Assembly: GCA_900544335.1 (NCBI GenBank)
Contig: UQUS01000025.1
Coordinates: forward strand, 1-30,244
Source: an uncultured Sutterella sp.
GTDB taxonomy: Bacteria; Pseudomonadota; Gammaproteobacteria; Burkholderiales; Burkholderiaceae_F
Reading direction: 5' to 3'
DNA length: 30,244 bases
In this document: positions 13,979-22,491 of the stretch, piece after piece
How the letters are laid out: every line of letters starts with the position of its first letter
Numbering within the stretch: the stretch's first letter is position 1
Translations under genes and position numbers: made by a program
The notes under the pieces: generated by a model
What the model saw: only the letters and a program-made list of their open reading frames with translations
Database searches by the model: none
Told to the model about the DNA's origin: nothing

Positions 13979-14010
13979 AAAAAGCCCGAATCCAAGCAGA
14001 CTCGGGCTTT
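13979..14010 (-). terminator. Intrinsic terminator after the DAACS transporter gene
   Basis: AAAGCCCGA (13981-13989) and TCGGGCTTT (14002-14010) form a 9-bp stem with a 12-base loop. On the minus strand it is followed by T-rich sequence. It lies 20 bases beyond the transporter stop codon and just before the tRNA-Glu promoter. Confidence 0.85.
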
Positions 14011-14030
14011 CGGTTAAGACACAAAGTCGA

Positions 14031-15263
14031 TTACAGTTTCGTCGGTTCGGTCGGAGCGTCTTCTCCGTCCACGAAAGGTTCCGTTCCGAGTTCGCCTTCC
14101 ATACGGCTGACCATCAAAGCGGTTGTGGAGTCGCCCACAACGTTAATCGACGTACGGATCATATCGAGAATACGGTCGACGCCGGCAATCAGGCCGATCA
14201 CTTCAAGCGGCAGGCCGATTTGCGTAAAGACCAGGGTCGACATAATCAGACCGGCACCGGGAACACCTGCCGTACCGACGGCGGCTAAAACGCCCGTTAA
14301 AACGACGATGACCTGGTCGCTAAACGACAAGTCGATGCCGTAAATCTGCGCCGCAAAGACAGCGGTCACGCCCATGTAAACGGCCGTACCGTTCATGTTA
14401 ATCGTATTGCCGAGAGGCACGGCAAACGAGGCAATTGCTTTGGAGGCACCGAGCCGGCGGGAAGCCACGAGGTTGGCGGCCATAGCGGCAGCCGACGAAC
14501 ACGTTGTAAAGGCAATGAGCCAGGGCTCGAAGATGCCCTTAAAGTAGGTGATAATCGGCAGCTTAATCAAGAATTTCACCCATGGGATGTAAATCACGAG
14601 GATAAGTAACGTGGTCGCGACAAAGGACGCGAGGATGAGTTTGCCGAGCGGCAGCAAAACAGAGAGCCCGTGCTGGCTGACGACAACCGCAATCAAGGCG
14701 AACACGCCGATCGGAGCGTAGTACATCACGACATTGGTCATGCGAATCATGACGTTGCCGACCGTATCAAAGAAGTTCGTGACGGCATGTCCCTTCTCGC
14801 CGAGCCAGTTCAGGCAGAAGCCGAACATGATGGCAAAGAAGATGATCTGAAGAATCGAGCCTTTGGCAAACGACTCCATCGGATTAATCGGGACGATGTT
14901 GAGTAAGGTCGAGATAAAGCTCGGAGCCTTCACTTGTGCGGCCTTCAAGCCTTCGGTCGAAAGTGTCAGACCGACGCCCGGATCGATCATGTTGGCGATG
15001 ACTAAGCCGAAAATCACGGATACGGCTGATGTCACCATAAACAGAATCAAGGTTTTAATCGCCACTCGTCCGAGTTTGGAAATGTCCGAGATACCGGCGG
15101 CACCGGCCACGAGCGTCGCAAAAACCAGAGGCACCACCACCATACGAATGAGTCGGATGAATAAATCGCCCAAGGGCTTTAAATACGTTGTCGCGAAGTC
15201 GGAACTAATAAACATTCCAACGACGACGCCGAGCACAAGGCCGATCATCATTTGCACGGGCAA
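14031..15263 (-). CDS. Dicarboxylate/amino acid:cation symporter (DAACS)
   Basis: An inner-membrane symporter of the GltP/DctA family that imports glutamate, aspartate or C4-dicarboxylates with Na+ or H+. Eight helices and two re-entrant loops are expected. Visible signatures are the serine-rich hairpin TTCSSAAAMAANLVASRR, the TM7 motif GNTINMNGTAVYMG, and the second hairpin AAVGTAGVPGAGLIM. TM8 ends with the substrate/ion block DRILDMIRTSINVVGDS. The given start is a TTG at 15263 with no ribosome-binding site. Codons just upstream read KKSAWTS in frame, as if coding continues, and an ATG at 15318 is out of frame by one base because of an A8 or A7 run. The true N-terminus is therefore uncertain. 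Confidence 0.92.
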   Translation of the reverse strand: MPVQMMIGLVLGVVVGMFISSDFATTYLKPLGDLFIRLIRMVVVPLVFATLVAGAAGISDISKLGRVAIKTLILFMVTSAVSVIFGLVIANMIDPGVGLTLSTEGLKAAQVKAPSFISTLLNIVPINPMESFAKGSILQIIFFAIMFGFCLNWLGEKGHAVTNFFDTVGNVMIRMTNVVMYYAPIGVFALIAVVVSQHGLSVLLPLGKLILASFVATTLLILVIYIPWVKFLIKLPIITYFKGIFEPWLIAFTTCSSAAAMAANLVASRRLGASKAIASFAVPLGNTINMNGTAVYMGVTAVFAAQIYGIDLSFSDQVIVVLTGVLAAVGTAGVPGAGLIMSTLVFTQIGLPLEVIGLIAGVDRILDMIRTSINVVGDSTTALMVSRMEGELGTEPFVDGEDAPTEPTKL

Positions 15264-15318
15264 GCTTGTCCATGCGGATTTTTTTACTGCCTTTTTTTTC
15301 TCCCTTTTCTGTGAACAT
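15264..15318 (-). other. Apparent N-terminal extension offset by one base in poly-A runs
   Basis: Starting at ATG 15318, codons read MFTEKGEKK and then run into A8 followed, six bases later, by A7. As written, the frame leaves the transporter frame here. Removing one A from either run gives MFTEKGEKKAVKKSAWTSLP joined to VQMMIGLVLG, a natural-looking start for this family (basic leader, then helix 1). This could be slipped-strand phase variation, transcriptional slippage at the A-run, or a sequencing error. Confidence 0.5.
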
Positions 15319-15633
15319 CCGTTTCCGGTACGGTGACCGAAAATAGACGGTGCAAATGAAACAAAAGGTTTCAGTTGCTACGAAAACTATAGGGAGAATG
15401 CGAAGAAAAGAAGGCGAAATATTGCGAATTTTTGCGACAACGCAAAGGGACTCACCTTGCTGCCTAGTCCGTGTGGCTACTGCAATAAGGGGATGTATAT
15501 ATCAAAATAACGCCCGACTGATTTTAAAAAACAAAGTTGCAATTTTCTGCTATTTTCTCACATTGCCTTCGCTTCTTGTGTTGAGCGAAACGACTACAAT
15601 GCGCGGCTTTGAAAATTTTTTCAGGGGACGACA
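15319..15633. other. Intergenic region between divergent transporter and HAD genes
   Basis: This 315-base AT-rich gap holds no convincing gene. TATAGT on the minus strand (15386-15391) could be a -10 box for the DAACS transporter. TACAAT on plus (15595-15600), with weak TTCTTG 16 bases upstream, could be one for the HAD phosphatase. TTTGCG/CGCAAA (15431-15436, 15441-15446) is a 6-bp hairpin whose left arm repeats a TTGCGA at 15422-15427. TGAAAA/TTTTCA lies just before the HAD ribosome-binding site. Confidence 0.4.
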
Positions 15634-16449
15634 ATGACAAAACTTTTAGATCCTCAGCAATTAGCTTTTTTACGTGCGAAAGACGGATATTTGTGTGATA
15701 TGGACGGCGTGATTTATCACGGCAACGTTCTTTTGCCCGGAGTTAAGGAATTTGTCGCCTGGTTACGCCGAGAAAATAAGCGCTTCCTTTTCCTGACAAA
15801 CTCCAGTGAAAAAAGCCCCAAAGAACTGCAGCAAAAGCTTGCCCGCATGGGCCTGGAAATCGGGGAAGAGCACTTTTACACGAGTGCTCTTGCCATGGCT
15901 AAGTTTTTAAAGGAACAAAGCCCGGGATGCAGTGCTTACGTGCTCGGAGCGCCCGGCTTGGTTAAAGCGCTCTATGACGTCGGCATTACGATGAACGACG
16001 TCGATCCCCAATACGTTGTCGTCGGCGAGACCGACATGTATAACTACACGATGATTACCAAGGCCATCGATTTCGTGCGTCACGGAGCGCGCTTGGTCGG
16101 AACCAACCCCGACAACACCTGTCCGACGGAAAACGGCATTGCACCGGCGTGCCGTGCGCTGATGGCTCCTATTGAGATTGCCACGGGTAAGACCGCCTAC
16201 TACGTCGGGAAACCCAATGCACTGATGCTGCGCACGGGCCTGCACCTACTGGAAGTGCACTCTGCACAGGCCGCGTTAATCGGCGACAGAATGGATACGG
16301 ACATCATCGCAGGCCTGGAGGGCGGCATGATGACGGCTTTGGTCTTAAGCGGCATCAGTACGATTGACCTTGTCCGTCAGTTCTCGTATCGCCCGTCGGT
16401 CATCCTAAACGGCGTCGGAGACATCCCCGGAAAGGTTGCCGCTTCTTAA
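15634..16449 (+). CDS. HAD-IIA family phosphatase (NagD-like)
   Basis: A 271-residue cytoplasmic HAD hydrolase of subfamily IIA, the NagD/phosphoglycolate phosphatase-like group that dephosphorylates nucleoside monophosphates or small sugar phosphates. Motif I is CDMDGVIYHG (nucleophile D22, acid D24). Motif II is FLTNSS. The C2A-type cap lies between them and motif III, which is near GKPN. Motif IV is IGDRMDTDIIAG, where the two acids bind Mg2+. AGGGG lies 7 bases before the ATG. The last 45 bases overlap the 3' end of the convergent THUMP methyltransferase gene. The exact substrate cannot be told. Confidence 0.92.
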   Translation: MTKLLDPQQLAFLRAKDGYLCDMDGVIYHGNVLLPGVKEFVAWLRRENKRFLFLTNSSEKSPKELQQKLARMGLEIGEEHFYTSALAMAKFLKEQSPGCSAYVLGAPGLVKALYDVGITMNDVDPQYVVVGETDMYNYTMITKAIDFVRHGARLVGTNPDNTCPTENGIAPACRALMAPIEIATGKTAYYVGKPNALMLRTGLHLLEVHSAQAALIGDRMDTDIIAGLEGGMMTALVLSGISTIDLVRQFSYRPSVILNGVGDIPGKVAAS

Positions 16450-17625
16450 CTGAGGGGTGTCTTTGCGAAAACTGCCGCTTACCAAATCGAAGCGGAAGAA
16501 CCGGCACTCGAGCGGTCCGTTAAAAAGCGGGATTTTGCGCGCTTCCGACAGGCGCATCTGCCGCGGCAGTTGCCGGTCGCTCGTTAAAAGCCACGCGGTG
16601 TGACCGGCCCAGTGGCGTTTTAAGTTGTCGGAAACATCCTTCATCATCGAGGTCACGGAGGCGGACTTCGGATTGGACTGTTCGCCGTACGGAGGGTTGC
16701 TCACCACAAGCCCTTCGGGGTTTTTCGGGGAGGCAACTCGCGCATCGGCCACTTCAAAGGTCAGTTTCCCCGATTCAAGCAGAGCACTAAGACCTGCGCG
16801 AGCGGCATTGTCCCGCGCTTTGGAAACGACGATGGAACTGATGTCGGACGCTTGAATCGAGACGTCGACGTAGGGATTGACTTGCGCCCGTGCATCGTCT
16901 TTGACTTCTTCGAGCATATCCCGGTCAAAGCCTTTGAACTTTTCAAAAAGAAAGTGACGATTCAGCCCCGGGGCCGTATGCGTGGCAATTTGTCCTGCTT
17001 CGATGGCAATCGTGCCCGAGCCGCAAAAGATATCGGCTAGCGGCATCTCGGGTGTCCAGCCGCTTAAGGCCAAAAGGCCGGCAGCAAGGTTTTCCTTTAA
17101 GGGAGCCTCTCCCTTGTCGCGTCGCCAGCCGCGTTTGAAAAGCGACTCGCCGCACAAATCCAAATAAAACGTACAGCGATCCGAATCGACATGGGCAAAG
17201 ATGCGCACATCGGGGTGAACGCGGTCGATGCTCGGACGCGTTTGCATAAAGTGGTTGAATCGGTCGCAGATTCCGTCCTTAATGCGTAGCAGCGTAAAGT
17301 CGAGCGAATTTAAGGGCGAGCGGTGTGCCGTCACATCGATGCGAAACGTCGCATCGGGGTCAAAGTAATGCTCCCACTTGGTTCGGCAGGCAAAGTTATA
17401 AATATCTTCTTCGTCGTAGTAATCCGTATCGCCGAGGCCAAGAAGGATGCGGCTGGCAATGCGGCTTGTCACGCACGCACGCATTGCCGTGATTTCGTCG
17501 GCGCGAAAGCACACGCCCGAGCGGGAGGTTTTGGTGCTTTGCGCACCGGCCTCACGCAACTCGTTTTCCAAAATCGATTCGAGCCCGAACGGGCACAGTG
17601 CATAGTAAGAACGAATGAGCGCCAT
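16405..17625 (-). CDS. THUMP-domain class I RNA methyltransferase (RlmL-like)
   Basis: A 406-residue SAM-dependent methyltransferase resembling the N-terminal half of RlmL and the stand-alone YpsC/RlmL-like proteins, which make m2G in 23S rRNA. A ferredoxin-like/THUMP part covers about residues 1-165 (start SYYALCPFGLESILENEL; the LDLCGESLFKRGWR motif links to the catalytic domain). The Rossmann domain has SAM motif I ADIFCGSGTIAIEA (197-210) and catalytic SNPPYGEQ (309-316). It lacks the RlmK half. The start codon overlaps the proA stop (TGATG), so it is translationally coupled. The 3' end overlaps the convergent HAD gene by 45 bases. Confidence 0.92.
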   Translation of the reverse strand: MALIRSYYALCPFGLESILENELREAGAQSTKTSRSGVCFRADEITAMRACVTSRIASRILLGLGDTDYYDEEDIYNFACRTKWEHYFDPDATFRIDVTAHRSPLNSLDFTLLRIKDGICDRFNHFMQTRPSIDRVHPDVRIFAHVDSDRCTFYLDLCGESLFKRGWRRDKGEAPLKENLAAGLLALSGWTPEMPLADIFCGSGTIAIEAGQIATHTAPGLNRHFLFEKFKGFDRDMLEEVKDDARAQVNPYVDVSIQASDISSIVVSKARDNAARAGLSALLESGKLTFEVADARVASPKNPEGLVVSNPPYGEQSNPKSASVTSMMKDVSDNLKRHWAGHTAWLLTSDRQLPRQMRLSEARKIPLFNGPLECRFFRFDLVSGSFRKDTPQLRSGNLSGDVSDAV

Positions 17626-18905
17626 CAGTGTCTGCCTTCTCCGTGACCGTAAACGACGAATTTTAACGACGTGAGTCCCTCAAGACCGACCGGTCCGCGC
17701 GCATGAAGTTTTCCGTTGCTGATGCCGATTTCCGCCCCTAGGCCGTAGACAAAGCCGTCGGCCAGGCGTGTCGAGCAATTGTGCATGACGCTACCGGAGT
17801 CGACCTCTCGCAAAAAGCGTGCCGCGCTTTCGGGATTGTCCGTAATGATGGCATCGGTGTGCTTGGAGCCGTGGCGATTGATAAAGTCGATTGCCTCAGT
17901 CAGGGACTTGACCGTTGCAATCGAAATAATCGGCGCGTTGTACTCGGTATCCCAGTCTTGGTCCGTAGCAGGAATACTCGGAAGATCGGCTTTTGCCAAA
18001 ATATTCCGAATGGCCTCCGTGCCCCGCATCTGAACGCCCTTGTCGGCAAAAATCTTTCCGATTTGCGGCAGGAACGCCTCGGCGACGGCCTCGTGCACCA
18101 AAAGCGTTTCGGTGGTATTGCAGGGGGCATAACGCTGCGTTTTGGCGTTATCCGTAACGCTCACGGCCATCGCCAGGTTCGCATCCTTGTCTACATACGT
18201 GTGGCAGATGCCGTCTAAGTGTTTGATCATCGGTATGCGCGATTCTTTTTCCAGGCGCGAAATGAGTTTTTTCCCGCCTCGAGGAATGAGAACGTCGATA
18301 TATTCGGGGGAGGTAATCAATTCCCCGACAAAATCGCGGTCGGGAGTTCCGACAACTTGCACGGCGTTTTGCGGGAGCCCTGCCTCGTCAAGCGCTTCTT
18401 GCACAAGAGCTCCGAGCATGCGGTTACTTTCAAGTGCTTCTTTGCCGCCGCGCAAAATTGCTGCATTGCCCGACTTAATCGTCAGTGCCGAGGCATCGAT
18501 TGTCACGTTGGGACGCGATTCGAAAATAATCGCAATCACACCGAGGGGCACACGCATGCGGGCTACATCAATGCCGCTCGGCCGGTGATGCTTTTCGGTC
18601 ACTTGTCCGATCGGATCGGGAAGGTCGGCAATTTGTTCACACCCGAGGGCCATGGTTTCGACAATTGCCGGTGTCAGGCGGAGACGGTCGATAAAGGCGG
18701 CCGGATAGTCATGCTCGGCAGCCTTATTTAAATCGAGTTCGTTGGCCTTGAAAATGGCTTCTTTGCGGGTACGAATTTTGTCGGCCAGAAGTCGTAAGGC
18801 TTTGTTGCGCACCTCGGTGCTGCTCGCTCCGATTTGCAACGACGCTTGTTTGGCCGCTTGGCCCATGGTGCGCACGAGGTCGCGCATGGCAGAGTTTTGT
18901 GACAT
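17625..18905 (-). CDS. proA: Glutamate-5-semialdehyde dehydrogenase ProA
   Basis: Second enzyme of proline synthesis: reduces gamma-glutamyl phosphate to glutamate-5-semialdehyde with NADPH in the cytoplasm. 426 residues from the ATG at 18905, which has AGGAG 7 bases upstream; a longer in-frame start at 18986 would run into holA and is not used. Family marks are VPLGVIAIIFESRPNVT (about 119-135), ILRGGKEA, LIPRGGKKLI, and the catalytic Cys C262 in QRYAPCNTTETLLVH. No proB is in the window. It lies 16 bases after holA in the minus-strand lptE-holA-proA order typical of betaproteobacteria. Confidence 0.97.
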   Translation of the reverse strand: MSQNSAMRDLVRTMGQAAKQASLQIGASSTEVRNKALRLLADKIRTRKEAIFKANELDLNKAAEHDYPAAFIDRLRLTPAIVETMALGCEQIADLPDPIGQVTEKHHRPSGIDVARMRVPLGVIAIIFESRPNVTIDASALTIKSGNAAILRGGKEALESNRMLGALVQEALDEAGLPQNAVQVVGTPDRDFVGELITSPEYIDVLIPRGGKKLISRLEKESRIPMIKHLDGICHTYVDKDANLAMAVSVTDNAKTQRYAPCNTTETLLVHEAVAEAFLPQIGKIFADKGVQMRGTEAIRNILAKADLPSIPATDQDWDTEYNAPIISIATVKSLTEAIDFINRHGSKHTDAIITDNPESAARFLREVDSGSVMHNCSTRLADGFVYGLGAEIGISNGKLHARGPVGLEGLTSLKFVVYGHGEGRH

Positions 18906-18921
18906 AGGGGTCTCCTGATTG

Positions 18922-19935
18922 TTAGCGACGCAGGAAGGCCGCAAGGCCGGCAAGTTCCAGCCACGGGTCGGCATCACGCTTGGCAACGGTCAGCCCTTTA
19001 CCGATTTTATCGATGTCGGACAAAAGCATGACGGCGGCCTGAAGTTTCTTTTCCGAGCAGCGTAAGGCCAAAGTGCGAACGCGCCGCGTTTTAGCCGGAC
19101 CGAAAATGCCGGCAGAGCGCATGGCCGCATCGGGCGCCAGGCCCTTTTTCACCATGGCATTGACGCGTGCTGCTCCGCGAATTTCATCGGCCAGCATCCA
19201 TAAAACATTCGGGATACTTTCGCCTTCGGCTTTTAAGGAGTCGATGATTTTGACGGCCTTGGCGGCATTGCCCGTTAAGAGCGCCTCGGCCAGTGCTTCG
19301 CTGTCAAAGCGTGAAACATCGCTTACCGATTCTCGAATCATCTCCGCACTGATGCGGGTTCCGACCGGGTACTGATACGAAAGTTTTAAGAGTTCTTGTT
19401 TGGCAGCGAGAAGATTTCCTTCACAGCGCTCGCAAAGGAGGGTTACGGCCTGATTGTCGACGGATTGCCCTTGGCGTGAAAAGCGCTCCTTGATCCAACT
19501 CGGGAGTTCGCGTGCAGTAATCGGAGCACACTCGACAAATTGCGCGGCGACAGCGAGTTTTTTAAACCAAGCGAGTTTTTTGACCGACCAGTCGTAGGGC
19601 ATCGACACGATGACTACGACGTTATCTAAGGGCATCTCGGATAGGTCCGAAAGGGCTTTGGCACCCTTGATGCCCGGACGGAAACTGGCCAGGCGCAAAT
19701 CGATGACTTTCTTCGGGGAAAATAGACCGACCTCTCGGCACGACGCTTCTAAAAGCGACCAGTCCCACAGGGCCGAGGCATTCATGACCTCGCGCTCCTC
19801 AAAGCCCAACTCTTTGGCTTTGGCGCGAACGGCTTCGGCCGCCTCAATCAAGACAAGCGGCTCTTCGCCCGTAATGAACCACAGGGGCGCAATGCTGTTT
19901 CCTTGTAACCGAGAAGAAATGTCGCCTGCACGCAT
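18922..19935 (-). CDS. holA: DNA polymerase III subunit delta
   Basis: A 337-residue clamp-loader subunit that opens the beta sliding clamp. It has the three-domain layout of HolA without a functional P-loop. The start IAPLWFITGEEPLVLIEAAE matches the usual LxGxExLLxxE opening. The middle holds VVIVSMPYDWSVKKLAWFK and the helical SWIKERFSRQGQ block. The collar domain is about 210-337 (VLWMLADEIRGAARVNAMV, RCSEKKLQAAVMLLSDIDK). It sits between lptE (17 bases upstream) and proA. Confidence 0.95.
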   Translation of the reverse strand: MRAGDISSRLQGNSIAPLWFITGEEPLVLIEAAEAVRAKAKELGFEEREVMNASALWDWSLLEASCREVGLFSPKKVIDLRLASFRPGIKGAKALSDLSEMPLDNVVVIVSMPYDWSVKKLAWFKKLAVAAQFVECAPITARELPSWIKERFSRQGQSVDNQAVTLLCERCEGNLLAAKQELLKLSYQYPVGTRISAEMIRESVSDVSRFDSEALAEALLTGNAAKAVKIIDSLKAEGESIPNVLWMLADEIRGAARVNAMVKKGLAPDAAMRSAGIFGPAKTRRVRTLALRCSEKKLQAAVMLLSDIDKIGKGLTVAKRDADPWLELAGLAAFLRR

Positions 19936-19952
19936 AACGCAACCGCTTTCAG

Positions 19953-20450
19953 TTATCGCGCCGGTGCCGACCGCTCGATGCGGCGAATCATCTGTTCGAT
20001 GATGTCGTTTTGCATCTCGTTTTTAATCATCGCTTCTTCCGAGTCACGGCTCAGATATTCGTTGTCATCGTAGGTGATGTCGCGCGAGACACTGATGGTC
20101 GTCGGCGCGAGAAAGACGTGACCGTCAGGTGCCGTCACGGTAAACGTGAGGACTATCTTAAGTTCAAATTCACGGGCTCGGCCCGAGGTGCTGTAGGAAA
20201 GGACGTCGCGACTTGACGTGTTTTGCGTAATGCGTAGGACAGCTTCGGCCTTTTCGGCACTATCGACGAGCGTCACGTTACTGCCGGCGCGAAGCATACG
20301 GGCGAGCGTTGCCGTGAACTTGGAATTGCTGTCCATGTCCAAATACAGCGTCTTAAACGGGAGCGTAAAACTCCCGCGCAAATGAAATCCGCAACCGGAA
20401 AGAAAAAGAAGCGAAAGCGTGCCGAGCAATGCTCGTCTGGAACAGGCCAT
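19953..20450 (-). CDS. lptE: LPS-assembly lipoprotein LptE
   Basis: A 165-residue outer-membrane lipoprotein that plugs the LptD barrel and helps place lipopolysaccharide at the cell surface. The signal peptide MACSRRALLGTLSLLFLSGC ends in a lipobox with Cys20, followed by the family hallmark GFHLRG. The rest is the alpha/beta fold (TLYLDMDSNSKFTATLARML, STSGRAREFELKI, RDITYDDNEYLSRDSEE). The start at 20450 is chosen for GAGGG 6 bases upstream; TTG 20471 and ATG 20456 are alternatives. leuS, often upstream, is absent; this gene begins the unit here. Confidence 0.95.
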   Translation of the reverse strand: MACSRRALLGTLSLLFLSGCGFHLRGSFTLPFKTLYLDMDSNSKFTATLARMLRAGSNVTLVDSAEKAEAVLRITQNTSSRDVLSYSTSGRAREFELKIVLTFTVTAPDGHVFLAPTTISVSRDITYDDNEYLSRDSEEAMIKNEMQNDIIEQMIRRIERSAPAR

Positions 20451-20485
20451 AACCATCCCTCGATTAAACAAAACCGATACCGCTC

Positions 20486-20491
20486 ATTATA
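20486..20491 (-). promoter_or_regulatory. Possible -10 box of the lptE unit
   Basis: TATAAT on the minus strand, 36 bases before the lptE start. The hexamer 17 bases upstream is only TTTAAT, a weak -35. A plus-strand TACAAT at 20536-20541 may serve the divergent LprI-like gene. Confidence 0.4.
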
Positions 20492-20580
20492 GGGGGGATG
20501 CGTGCCGGATTAAACCGCACCGGCGTTTGCGCTTGTACAATGCAACGCGTTTGAAGTCGCTTTTTTTAAGGACAGTCGAC

Positions 20581-20988
20581 ATGCGTCAGTTTTTCTGGAT
20601 TGTTTTTTCGTGTTTGGCTCTGGTGAGCACCCAGGCGTTTGCTCTCGATGAGGTCGGCGAGTGCTACAAAAACATGACGAAAAAGGAACAAAAACGCGAG
20701 TGTTTGACTCTGGAAGCCAAGCAAGTTCAGTCTCAGTACAACAGCGTCTTGGAGCTCGTGCTCGCGAAGGCGCGTATGTTCGACAGGGCTAATAAGAAGC
20801 GCCAGACGGCCAAGGACATTCAGGAAGCCAATCGCCTCTTTAATCTGTATCTGAAAAACGAATGTGCTTTTCGCTCGCAACTTAAAGGGGCGGAAGAGGG
20901 CGAAGCGGAAGTGCTTTTAGCGTGCCGCATCAATCTCATGCGACTGCGTAAAAACGTGCTTGAAACCGAGTACTTAAATCCCGAGTAA
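20581..20988 (+). CDS. Secreted protein with LprI-like (DUF1311) domain
   Basis: A 135-residue periplasmic protein. Residues 1-21 form a signal peptide (cleavage likely after AFA). Four cysteines, C28, C41, C95 and C115, sit in the pattern of the LprI/DUF1311 domain: CYKNMTKKEQKRECLTLEAK, a helical QYNSVL region, NLYLKNECAFRSQ, and CRINLMRLRKNVLE. They probably form two disulfides. LprI of Mycobacterium is a lysozyme inhibitor, but most relatives are uncharacterised, so that role is not assigned here. AAGGAC precedes the ATG. It converges on the DASS carrier with only 12 bases between the stop codons. Confidence 0.8.
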   Translation: MRQFFWIVFSCLALVSTQAFALDEVGECYKNMTKKEQKRECLTLEAKQVQSQYNSVLELVLAKARMFDRANKKRQTAKDIQEANRLFNLYLKNECAFRSQLKGAEEGEAEVLLACRINLMRLRKNVLETEYLNPE

Positions 20989-21000
20989 GCCTACTGAGCG

Positions 21001-22398
21001 TTAAAAGAACAGAAAGCGCCCGGTTACGGCAATCAAAATCACGGTAATGACCGTCATGACGGCCCCGGACAAAAATAGGTACATCGGATTTAAGCCGTAC
21101 GCAATCGGAATGGCTCGAATCGATGTCGGGAACATAAAGCCGGTATTGAAAGCGGCGGCCGTGATGTAAACGTAAGAGATCGGGTCTTCGCCGAGTTCGT
21201 GCGCCAAGCTGATGACCATGGGAACGGCAATCGCGGCGGCGGCCGTGTTACTGGCGACCTCAACGAAAATCATCGTCACGGCAATGATGACAAGAAGTAG
21301 GGCAATGCCGCTTCCTAAGTGAAGAGCTGCGATAGCTCCGGCAACGGCTTTTGTTGCGCCCGTTTCAGTCAAAAGGAGCCCGAGTGCCAGGCCGCCGGCA
21401 AAAAGGAGCAGCAATTGCCACTCAATCTTCGGGCAGACCTGCTCCCAAGTGGCAAAGGGTTTGCCGTTTTTCCCGGTCAGCACAAAACAAATCAGTCCGC
21501 AAATGAGAAAAAGTTGTGCCGGCTTTAATCCCGGACACAGGTCGGCATAAAGTTCCCGAGCAAATGAGAGCACAAGCGGCGTGATAAACAAGATAAGTCC
21601 GTAAATCTCATCGCGCGATAAGGGCGGCAGTTTCTTTGCCTCATCGCGAACGAATTCACGGGTTTTGGCTAAAGAGAGGTTTTTCGGCTCGAGAACAAGG
21701 AGGAAAACCAACGTGGCGGCGACCAAAACGAGCATCATCGGCATCATTTTGACCACCCAATCCATGTAAAAGTATTCGTGCCCGGTAATCTGTTCGATGT
21801 AGCTGACGGCCACAAGGTTCATCGCACCCCCGAGCGGCGTACCGAGTCCCCCGAGTCCGCATCCCCAAGCAATGCCGACGAACAGTAACGACAGGAGCGG
21901 CTTGAAGTCGGCTCTGTGTCCCTGCGAGAGAAATCGAATCATGGCGGCGCAAATCGGCACGAGCAGGGCGCAGACGACGGCATTGGGAAGGACACTCGAA
22001 AGAACGACCGAAACCAGGAACCAAACGGCGATGTGGGTTTTCACGGACGGACCGAGGAGCATCAAAGAACGCACGGCAAGACGTTTATCTAAGCCCGTGA
22101 TTTCCCAGGTAGCCGAAATCATGCTCGCCCCTAAAAGCAAGACGACGATATCCGAGAAATACAGACTCGTGATCGAGCTCATCGGCACAAGAGTAAAAAG
22201 CGCATTGACGACAATCGGCAAGAGTGCTGTCACAGCCGGGTTAACCGGCATACTGACCCACCACCATCCCATCCAAAGCATTGTTCCGACGGCCGTGCGT
22301 GTGGGAAGAGCAAGAGTCGAATCAGGAATAAGCCCGAGGCAAAGAGCAAAGAGTACGGGACCGCAGAAAAGATGGAAAAGGCGCTTGTTGTCGGACAT
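21001..22398 (-). CDS. SLC13/DASS family carboxylate:sodium symporter
   Basis: A 465-residue inner-membrane carrier of the divalent-anion:Na+ symporter family, related to CitT, VcINDY and SdcS, importing C4-dicarboxylates, tartrate or citrate. About eleven helices. Visible family marks are MWMGWWWVSMPVNPAVTALLPI near the start, the first SNT-like turn (SSVLPNAVVCALLVPI), the GLGGLGTPLGGAMNLVAV loop, and the second motif EVASNTAAAAIAVPM. Near the end is TAAAFNTGFMFPTS. The ATG at 22398 is preferred for protein fit; TTG 22425 would add nine residues. Neither has a good ribosome-binding site. Confidence 0.92.
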   Translation of the reverse strand: MSDNKRLFHLFCGPVLFALCLGLIPDSTLALPTRTAVGTMLWMGWWWVSMPVNPAVTALLPIVVNALFTLVPMSSITSLYFSDIVVLLLGASMISATWEITGLDKRLAVRSLMLLGPSVKTHIAVWFLVSVVLSSVLPNAVVCALLVPICAAMIRFLSQGHRADFKPLLSLLFVGIAWGCGLGGLGTPLGGAMNLVAVSYIEQITGHEYFYMDWVVKMMPMMLVLVAATLVFLLVLEPKNLSLAKTREFVRDEAKKLPPLSRDEIYGLILFITPLVLSFARELYADLCPGLKPAQLFLICGLICFVLTGKNGKPFATWEQVCPKIEWQLLLLFAGGLALGLLLTETGATKAVAGAIAALHLGSGIALLLVIIAVTMIFVEVASNTAAAAIAVPMVISLAHELGEDPISYVYITAAAFNTGFMFPTSIRAIPIAYGLNPMYLFLSGAVMTVITVILIAVTGRFLFF

Positions 22399-22451
22399 GA
22401 TGAAGGGGCCGGTAGACGAGGACAACCTAAAAGTTTAAGACGGTTGAGCGC

Positions 22452-22480
22452 AAAAAAAGGGAGGACTCTGAAATCCTCCC
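22452..22480 (-). terminator. Intrinsic terminator after bamD
   Basis: GGGAGGA (22459-22465) pairs with TCCTCCC (22474-22480) around an 8-base loop. On the minus strand seven T follow. It separates bamD from the DASS carrier gene downstream on the same strand. Confidence 0.92.
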
Positions 22481-22491
22481 GCCTGTTCGAC

